A program made the translations under genes and the position numbers. A stretch of DNA of 46,652 nucleotides from an uncultured Shewanella sp. Lineage in GTDB: Bacteria; Pseudomonadota; Gammaproteobacteria; Enterobacterales; Shewanellaceae. The stretch spans positions 1-46,652 of the forward strand of contig NZ_CANMIO010000024.1 of assembly GCF_947497935.1 (NCBI RefSeq), given 5' to 3'. Positions 41,613 to 46,652 of this stretch are shown here, piece after piece (positions within the stretch are counted from its first letter, which is position 1; every line of letters begins with the position of its first letter). Below the pieces are notes generated by a model. The model searched no databases. It saw only the letters and a program-made list of their open reading frames with translations, and was not told the origin of the DNA.

Positions 41613-42956
41613 CTATTCTTCGACTAAATGAGCAAAATCCCCTTCCTGCTCAGGTGGCACTAAGCTAAAGACTCTTGAGCTAATTTGCCGCTTCAATATG
41701 ATATCCACCATGGTGGTCTGGTCAGCTTGCAGTAATTGATGAACCTGTTCGGCATCGGAGTGAAACTCTGCGCTGTGGTAATAACACATGCCACTATTTG
41801 GCCTAGGATCGACCCTAAGACCGATCTTACCCTCGTTAACCTTGGCTAACTTACTGGCATCTAAGTAAAAGGTGACCACGTTCTTATTGTTTTGGTTGCA
41901 CTGCGTGTCCAGCATAAAGCCTTTCTTAAACTCACCGGGAACGAAGTGAGGGCCAGAGAGTAACAGTATGTCGAAATCCTCAACAGGCAGCCCGGTATCG
42001 TCACTCACTCTAACCACCAGCATACAAGCCCTAGGTTTACGCCTAATTAAGCTGGCCTGACTCATCTCATCAGAGAGCTGTCGATATTGCTTTGGGTTAG
42101 TCACCCTCAAGCATTGAACGATGCGCTGAACCACAGGTTTATTTTTTGCATTGCGGACTGTTACTGATCCCATAATGCCTTTGTTAGTGCCACTGTGGCT
42201 GGCATTTTTTATCACCTCGAAGGCGGTTTGCTGCCTAGGCTTGGAGTGCTTACTTAGCTTGAGGCTGGAAATACGGCGATTATCGAAGCCATCACAAGTA
42301 TGTGCGGTTTCCGCTAACAACAGGCGTGAAAAGTTGAGGTTCGCCGACGCTACCCTCACGACTCCATCTGAGCCTGTCTCGGCGGTATAGCTATTTAGAT
42401 AATCATAAAACTCACCATCGATTGCCTCACCCGTTAGCACGAATGGCAAGGGACCATCTAGGCTGAAGTGTTCCTGCCAATATAGATTCAAATCATTTTG
42501 ACCATCACTGCCTAGCTCTAGCCAATCCAAGATCCCCTGTCCCGGTTCTACCCCTGCAAAAAAGCTCTTAATGCGACCGACTCGCGACTTTCCTAGCTGT
42601 GCTAAGGCCGAACCATGGTTTGCTGGTGCCAGCATAATCAAATGTGTCATAGGGCATTGATCAAGCCTGTCACTGGCAAAAAACATCTGTAGCCACTGAC
42701 GCATAATCGGAGCCCCTGTAGAGTGAGTGATCACAGCAAACGGCTTATCGTTAAGTAATTCCGTTCTCGCGTCATCAAACGCTTTGGCAATATCATTTAG
42801 GCGAACTTCGTCATCGAAGCTGATATATCGGCCGAGGTGAATATGGCGAATACTCAGGTTTATCTCATCCTCCAGCAACTTAGCCAATGCCTGCGGTAGC
42901 TGAGCATAAGTGTCGGTATGGGTGACCCCCCATCCATGAACAAAGACCAATTCCAT
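41613..42956 (-). CDS. Alpha/beta hydrolase with C-terminal extension
   Basis: The N-terminal alpha/beta hydrolase part starts at MELVFVHGWGVTH (oxyanion region) and has the nucleophile elbow THSTGAP (Ser near 80). No signal peptide is visible, so it is probably cytoplasmic. After about residue 250 there is an unrecognised basic and beta-rich region (VRNAKNKPVVQRIVQCLRV, FDILLLSGPHFVPGEF). The ATG at 42956 has GAGG before it and starts at the first strand; the earlier ATG at 42995 lacks one. Known relatives with this layout act on lipids or esters; the substrate is unknown. Confidence 0.8.
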   Translation of the reverse strand: MELVFVHGWGVTHTDTYAQLPQALAKLLEDEINLSIRHIHLGRYISFDDEVRLNDIAKAFDDARTELLNDKPFAVITHSTGAPIMRQWLQMFFASDRLDQCPMTHLIMLAPANHGSALAQLGKSRVGRIKSFFAGVEPGQGILDWLELGSDGQNDLNLYWQEHFSLDGPLPFVLTGEAIDGEFYDYLNSYTAETGSDGVVRVASANLNFSRLLLAETAHTCDGFDNRRISSLKLSKHSKPRQQTAFEVIKNASHSGTNKGIMGSVTVRNAKNKPVVQRIVQCLRVTNPKQYRQLSDEMSQASLIRRKPRACMLVVRVSDDTGLPVEDFDILLLSGPHFVPGEFKKGFMLDTQCNQNNKNVVTFYLDASKLAKVNEGKIGLRVDPRPNSGMCYYHSAEFHSDAEQVHQLLQADQTTMVDIILKRQISSRVFSLVPPEQEGDFAHLVEE

Positions 42957-43198
42957 TGAGACCTCGATAAGGTTTAACTTGCCATTAGATGCCAAAAAGC
43001 GCCAACTTGTTTATATAGTACAAACTATCTAATCAATAATTTTCAACAGCTTAGCAAATAGCGTTCGGTATCTATATAGCAAAATACTCAACATCAGCGA
43101 TCGTTAATACCATTCAGTTATTATTCAGCTAGTCCCCCCTATGATGTCTCCAACGAAACGCAACACCTAAACAATTTTACCTAGTGTGGGAGCACAAC

Positions 43199-43807
43199 AT
43201 GAAAACTAAATCACTTATCTTAGCATCAGTAATGGCAACGGCAATCTCGGCACCCACTATGGCTGCAGACTGGTTCATTGGTGGCGGTGTTGGCGCACAG
43301 CAAAACACTTATAAAGGTTCGAGCGAAGAAAATATCGACCCGGGATTTAACGCAGAATCTTTTAAAGAGACTGAAAATAACGTTATCTATGAAGTGAGAG
43401 CCGGTGTTTACTTAAATGATGCTAACCGTATCTATGGTACTTACTCTTATAATTCGGATGATTTGAGCCGTCAGCAAAGCTTCTTAATGTCTTACGACTA
43501 CTTAGTGGGTCTGGGTGACAGCAACAAGTTAAATTGGTTTATTGGTGCAACGGCAGGTGTTAACCACATCAGCCCTGATACTAGCGCAGTAGATTCTGAC
43601 AATCGTTTTGTTTGGGGTGGTCAAACGGGTCTAATGTATAAGATTAATGACCAGTTAAGCGCAGAGGTGGGTTACCGCTACCTTAAGCAAGATTATGACG
43701 CTAGCGTAACAACACCAGTGCCGTCTCCAGCAAGTATGGGGTCTACAGAATCCGCTTCACTCAACGATAGCCAGCAACTATATATGGCTGTTGACTACCG
43801 CTTCTAA
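43199..43807 (+). CDS. Small outer-membrane beta-barrel protein
   Basis: The ATG at 43199 has GGAG eight bases upstream, and the frame before it is not used. A signal peptide (to about TMA) precedes an eight-strand-like barrel (DWFIGGGVGAQQ, YEVRAGVYLNDANRIYGTYSY, VGYRYLKQDY) ending in AVDYRF. It fits the OmpA-like or opacity-type outer-membrane beta-barrel group. No peptidoglycan-binding domain follows. It may have a structural or adhesion role; not resolved. Confidence 0.84.
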   Translation: MKTKSLILASVMATAISAPTMAADWFIGGGVGAQQNTYKGSSEENIDPGFNAESFKETENNVIYEVRAGVYLNDANRIYGTYSYNSDDLSRQQSFLMSYDYLVGLGDSNKLNWFIGATAGVNHISPDTSAVDSDNRFVWGGQTGLMYKINDQLSAEVGYRYLKQDYDASVTTPVPSPASMGSTESASLNDSQQLYMAVDYRF

Positions 43808-43842
43808 GCGCTGCGGTCTCTAGAAAAAACGCTTAAAACAAT

Positions 43843-43877
43843 AAAGCCGCCCACTAACTGAGTTAGTTGGCGGCTTT
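43843..43877. terminator. Bidirectional terminator
   Basis: AAAGCCGCC, ACTAACT, AGTTAGT and GGCGGCTTT form a long stem with one mismatched pair, between the small barrel gene and the convergent nhaC-type gene. Confidence 0.92.
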
Positions 43878-43907
43878 ATGCTATCTGCAGACATTCACTA
43901 AAAATTT

Positions 43908-43923
43908 TTATACTGACTGGTAT
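43908..43923. repeat. Solo MITE-end-like 16-mer at the antiporter stop
   Basis: TTATACTGACTGGTAT differs by one base from the 16-base ends of the MITE-like element at 45777-46041. It supplies the last codons and the TAA stop of the antiporter gene. No partner end was found nearby. Confidence 0.65.
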
Positions 43924-45395
43924 AAACGCTCTCTTTGGATCAACTTTTGATAACCAGCTAGCAGAGTGAACGCCACTACAATCACCGCCAACCAAGCCCA
44001 AGATATGGAGACATCGAGATTAATAAGCTGAAAACCTAACACCGAGCTCAAACCAGCGATAATAGCAAAGGGCAGCTGAGTGATAACGTGGTCATGGGGC
44101 ACGCAGCCAGAACTCGTTGCACTGATCACGCTGGTGTCGGAGATGGGCGAACAATGGTCACCAAATACAGAGCCCGCCATCACTGCACTAAGTGCTGGCA
44201 ATAACAAAGCTTGGTCTAAGGTTAATGCCACCTCAGCCCCGATAGGGATCATAATTGCGAACGTTCCCCAGCTCGATCCTGTGGTAAACGCCATCATTGC
44301 GCACAATAAAAAGGTACCTGCAATTAACACCTCTTTAGAGAGAAATTGCTCAGCCCAACCAGCGAGCAACTTAGCCACGCCGAGATCGGCAATCACCGCC
44401 CCGATCATCCAGGTGAAGAGTAAGATAGAGATGGCGAAACCCATTGAGCGCACTCCGGATAGGAGATCAGTCAATAATAACGAGATACTGCGACCGCTGA
44501 CCTTTAACATCAAAATAGCCAGTGAGATTGCAATTAGGCAGGCATTGCGCATGGCAGCCCCTATATCGGCGGCAGAAATCCAGTCGCTAAGACTTGCGCC
44601 CTGCGCATTGCTCGCCCCTGAATACAAGGTTAACCCTATGGAGGCTAACAGCAAGCTAGCCATTGGCAGCCCAAGTAGCCAAGGGTTACCCGGTTCGACT
44701 CGCTCACTGCTTTGCAGCGGGACGGGATCAGAAGTAAAACCAATACCAAACCAAGCAACGAGCAAAGATAGCAGTATCACAGTGACCGCATAAAAGTTTA
44801 TCTTTGCCATTTCGATAAAGGATTCTAACGGCGTGAGGGGTAACAGAGTGATCCCAGCCAAGATGGCCATCACATAAGGCCCCCAGCTAGAAAATGGCAA
44901 TAAGGCACATAGAGGTGAAGCATTTGAATCGACTAGATAGGCAATTTGCTCAGGAGGCATCTTGTATCTTTGACTTAAGGGCTGACAAACATGTCCCACG
45001 GCTAAACAGCTGAATATGCCATCAATAAATACCACCCAACCGAGCAGCACGACTCCAATCCGCGCCTGACGCCCACTTTTAACCCTATGATATAACCAAT
45101 CGGCAAATAGCTTTACCGCCCCGCCTCGGGCTAATACTTGGGTCATCATCCCGAGTAATACCATGGCCGCTAGTACATTTAAGTGCCATGCCTGCCATTG
45201 GCCATCACGATAAAATTGTAGCCAAGCTTTATCAACCATATATACGGCAGACTGAGTAAGGCTGAATTCCGTTAAGATCAGTGCACCAGAGACGACCCCC
45301 ACGCCCAAGGCGACTAAGGTTCTGCGCAGTAACAGAGCTAAACTCAGCGTCAACAGAAGCGGAATGAGTACGAGAAAATTACCGTTCATGGGCAC
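43908..45395 (-). CDS. NhaC-family Na+/H+ antiporter
   Basis: This 495-residue membrane protein has about 11 hydrophobic segments. The conserved VFIDGIFSCLAVGHVCQPL region, FTTGSSWGTFAIMIPIG and GSVFGDHCSPISDTSVISATSSGC are hallmarks of NhaC-type transporters. Relatives exchange Na+ for H+, or malate and similar anions. The GTG at 45395 or the ATG two codons later may be the start; neither has a strong ribosome binding site. Its last five codons and stop lie in a MITE-end-like 16-mer. Confidence 0.92.
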   Translation of the reverse strand: MPMNGNFLVLIPLLLTLSLALLLRRTLVALGVGVVSGALILTEFSLTQSAVYMVDKAWLQFYRDGQWQAWHLNVLAAMVLLGMMTQVLARGGAVKLFADWLYHRVKSGRQARIGVVLLGWVVFIDGIFSCLAVGHVCQPLSQRYKMPPEQIAYLVDSNASPLCALLPFSSWGPYVMAILAGITLLPLTPLESFIEMAKINFYAVTVILLSLLVAWFGIGFTSDPVPLQSSERVEPGNPWLLGLPMASLLLASIGLTLYSGASNAQGASLSDWISAADIGAAMRNACLIAISLAILMLKVSGRSISLLLTDLLSGVRSMGFAISILLFTWMIGAVIADLGVAKLLAGWAEQFLSKEVLIAGTFLLCAMMAFTTGSSWGTFAIMIPIGAEVALTLDQALLLPALSAVMAGSVFGDHCSPISDTSVISATSSGCVPHDHVITQLPFAIIAGLSSVLGFQLINLDVSISWAWLAVIVVAFTLLAGYQKLIQRERLYQSV

Positions 45396-45569
45396 GATTC
45401 ATTAGGAAATAATTAGAAGAATACTAACGACTTAGCAACAAGTGCAAAAAAAAAACATTTTTGACAATTTTATCGGCTATTTTTTCTTCATTTAGCATAA
45501 TTAACTATTCACCAATGCCACGTCACTGCTAGAATCGGAGCTATCATCTCGCTATCAAAGGGACTCGCC

Positions 45570-45773
45570 ATGAGCCTAGAACTATTATCGAAATTGGAAA
45601 CAAAAATCCAAGCTGCACTAGAAACTATCGAGCTACTAAAAATGGAGCTTGAAGAAGAGAAGCAGACTAACAGTGGCCTATCAGAGCAGAACCAACAACT
45701 ACAGCAGGAACTTAACTCTTGGAATGAGAAAGTAACTGGCCTAGTTGGTCTACTCAACGAAGAAGTGAACTAA
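45570..45773 (+). CDS. zapB: Cell division protein ZapB
   Basis: This 67-residue, almost entirely coiled-coil protein (MSLELLSKLETKIQAALETIELLKMELEEEK) has the N-terminal MSLE motif and ends NSWNEKVTGLVGLLNEEVN, as in E. coli ZapB. It stabilises the FtsZ ring with ZapA and links it to the nucleoid through MatP. It is slightly shorter than the E. coli protein (81). GGGA lies ahead of the ATG. A MITE-like element begins three bases after the stop. Confidence 0.9.
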   Translation: MSLELLSKLETKIQAALETIELLKMELEEEKQTNSGLSEQNQQLQQELNSWNEKVTGLVGLLNEEVN

Positions 45774-45776
45774 TAA

Positions 45777-46041
45777 ATACCAATCAGTATAAGTAGTTGC
45801 TCTACTCAGAGCGCTTTTGGCAAACTAATTCAAGGCGAATAACTAAAATAATGGTTGTTCCCTTGTGAAGTTGTTCAACGCAGGAGTAGGCAGCCAAAAA
45901 CGCTCCAGAATGGCGAGTTTTAGCACTCCTGATGCTGCGTTAATGAGCTAAACCGTAGAATAACTATGCTCTTCACTCATTGCCTTGCCTCAGAATCGCT
46001 AAATTCTCGCTGAGCGGGCAAATCTTTATACTGATTGGTAT
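45777..46041. mobile_element. MITE-like element with 16-bp terminal inverted repeats
   Basis: The ends are ATACCAATCAGTATAA (45777-45792) and TTATACTGATTGGTAT (46026-46041), perfect reverse complements. The 265-base interior has no coding frame. It fills the space between zapB and the ytfK-like gene almost completely (3 and 6 bases left). No target-site duplication longer than two bases is clear. A 16-mer with one mismatch lies at the nhaC stop, so the family is present elsewhere in this window. Confidence 0.85.
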
Positions 46042-46047
46042 CAAACG

Positions 46048-46260
46048 CTATGCAGTATGCATCTCGTTATTCTGAGCCTCAATCAATTCATTGAGCTCTA
46101 AAATAGCCTGCTTAATTTTAGGCAGGCTTTTTCTTGGCAGTAAAAACCTTCCTTTATCAAATTCTAGTCGACCTAAATCTTTCACCCAGATCACCCCAGT
46201 CAGAAAAATGCGCGCATGCTTTACGATAAGTTTTGGTGCATAGACAGGAAAAACTCTCAT
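46048..46260 (-). CDS. ytfK: YtfK-like (DUF1107) small protein
   Basis: This 70-residue protein starts MRVFPVYAPKLIVKHARIF and contains VKDLGRLEFDKGRFLLPRK, matching E. coli YtfK (about 68 residues), which promotes SpoT-dependent (p)ppGpp accumulation during stress. The start at 46260 has GGGAGGG five bases upstream; an in-frame ATG 63 bases earlier has an Asn-rich lead and no such site. It ends just after the MITE-like element. Regulation is not visible. Confidence 0.84.
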   Translation of the reverse strand: MRVFPVYAPKLIVKHARIFLTGVIWVKDLGRLEFDKGRFLLPRKSLPKIKQAILELNELIEAQNNEMHTA

Positions 46261-46550
46261 AAGACCCTCCCGACAACTTTGGTTGTTGTTATTTATTTTG
46301 TTATTGGACACGATTTGTACCATGAGAGTTTCATTTTTTTGAGCAAATAAATGTAAAAGTTTAAATCAAGAGACATGAAATTCGGGAATTTCTATGGCAA
46401 TCAGATGCATAACTAAATTGTAAAAATGCGATTTATTTTCAATAATTTTCAGCTAGCCATAAACAATAAATCTCCCTCTATGCCTAACTTCAGTAAAGAG
46501 CCCATACCCCTCTATTTTCCAAAATAGCCAGACTATTGTGGCTTAATAAA
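46261..46550. other. AT-rich gap upstream of the ytfK-like gene
   Basis: About 290 bases with no supported gene. It should contain the promoter of the ytfK-like gene. A TTTTCAATAATTTTC stretch occurs at 46436-46450. The 51-base tandem repeat begins at its right end. Confidence 0.5.
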
Positions 46551-46652
46551 CATGTACAACTTCCCTCCTACGCTGTCCCTGCGTTCTGGGATAAGTACTT
46601 CCATGTACAACTCCCCTCTTACGCAATCCCTGTGTTCTGGGATAAGTACTTC
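46551..46652. repeat. 51-base tandem repeat, two copies at the window edge
   Basis: Copy 1 (46551-46601) and copy 2 (46602-46652) start CATGTACAACT and end GGATAAGTACTTC, with about six differences inside. The array may continue beyond the window. There are no spacers, so this is not a CRISPR. AAGTACTT in each copy is a small palindrome. Confidence 0.9.

Noticed and set aside
44080..44793. 237-codon plus-strand frame
   Set aside because: It lies wholly antisense to the well-supported NhaC-type gene, has no family features or good ribosome binding site, and has the composition of a shadow frame.
46551..46652. CRISPR array
   Set aside because: The two 51-base units abut directly without spacers and there are no cas genes.

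Overview
The window looks like a chromosome segment from a marine gammaproteobacterium, most likely Shewanella. This is inferred from the E. coli-like ilv genes, the density of periplasmic fumarate-reductase-like flavoproteins paired with tetraheme cytochromes c, CRP-type sites in front of them, and the gene families around them. No rRNA, tRNA, CRISPR array or prophage was seen.

Layout. 1-523: tandem heptamers and degenerate repeats. 524-6609: branched-chain amino acid biosynthesis on the minus strand (ilvL leader with attenuator, then ilvG-ilvM-ilvE; ilvC separately) with ilvY divergent from ilvC. 6614-12480: two LysR genes, then respiratory module 1 (Tat-exported flavoprotein, tetraheme cytochrome, Sec-exported lyase of the histidine/phenylalanine ammonia-lyase fold). 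12582-17614: an Aer-like chemoreceptor, a DUF5666-type lipoprotein and a divergent two-component system. 17615-20548: a repeat-rich accessory stretch with two orphan genes, one resembling membrane abortive-infection proteins. 20549-27312: yifB/comM, an EAL phosphodiesterase, two tandem YihG-like acyltransferases and a second branched-chain aminotransferase. 27396-36797: modules 2 and 3 (each a flavoprotein plus tetraheme cytochrome with a divergent Cys-rich TetR regulator); module 3 is followed by two porins and a secreted cupin. 36909-41341: a four-gene minus-strand cell-envelope cluster. 41613-46260: an alpha/beta hydrolase, a small outer-membrane barrel, an NhaC antiporter, zapB and a ytfK-like gene, the last two separated by a 265-bp MITE-like element. 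The right edge holds a 51-bp tandem repeat.

How the genes may work together. The three flavoprotein/cytochrome pairs fit periplasmic terminal reductases for unsaturated organic acids, with electrons reaching the flavin subunit through the small cytochrome. All three lack the QxHPT-type segment expected of fumarate reductases and carry a shared QxGxWxSPDE segment instead, so fumarate is probably not the substrate. Module 1 adds an exported ammonia-lyase-like protein that keeps several active-site residues but lacks a normal Ala-Ser-Gly MIO triad. Module 3 adds an exported metal-type cupin and porins. The working hypothesis is that an elimination enzyme in the periplasm makes an unsaturated acid from an amino acid or another organic substrate, and the adjacent reductase respires it. 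The flavoprotein-3 and cupin promoters share one regulatory block (a TTATTCG-N12-CGAATAA palindrome and a CRP-like site at identical spacing), which links these two genes and is the strongest sequence evidence for a coordinated system.
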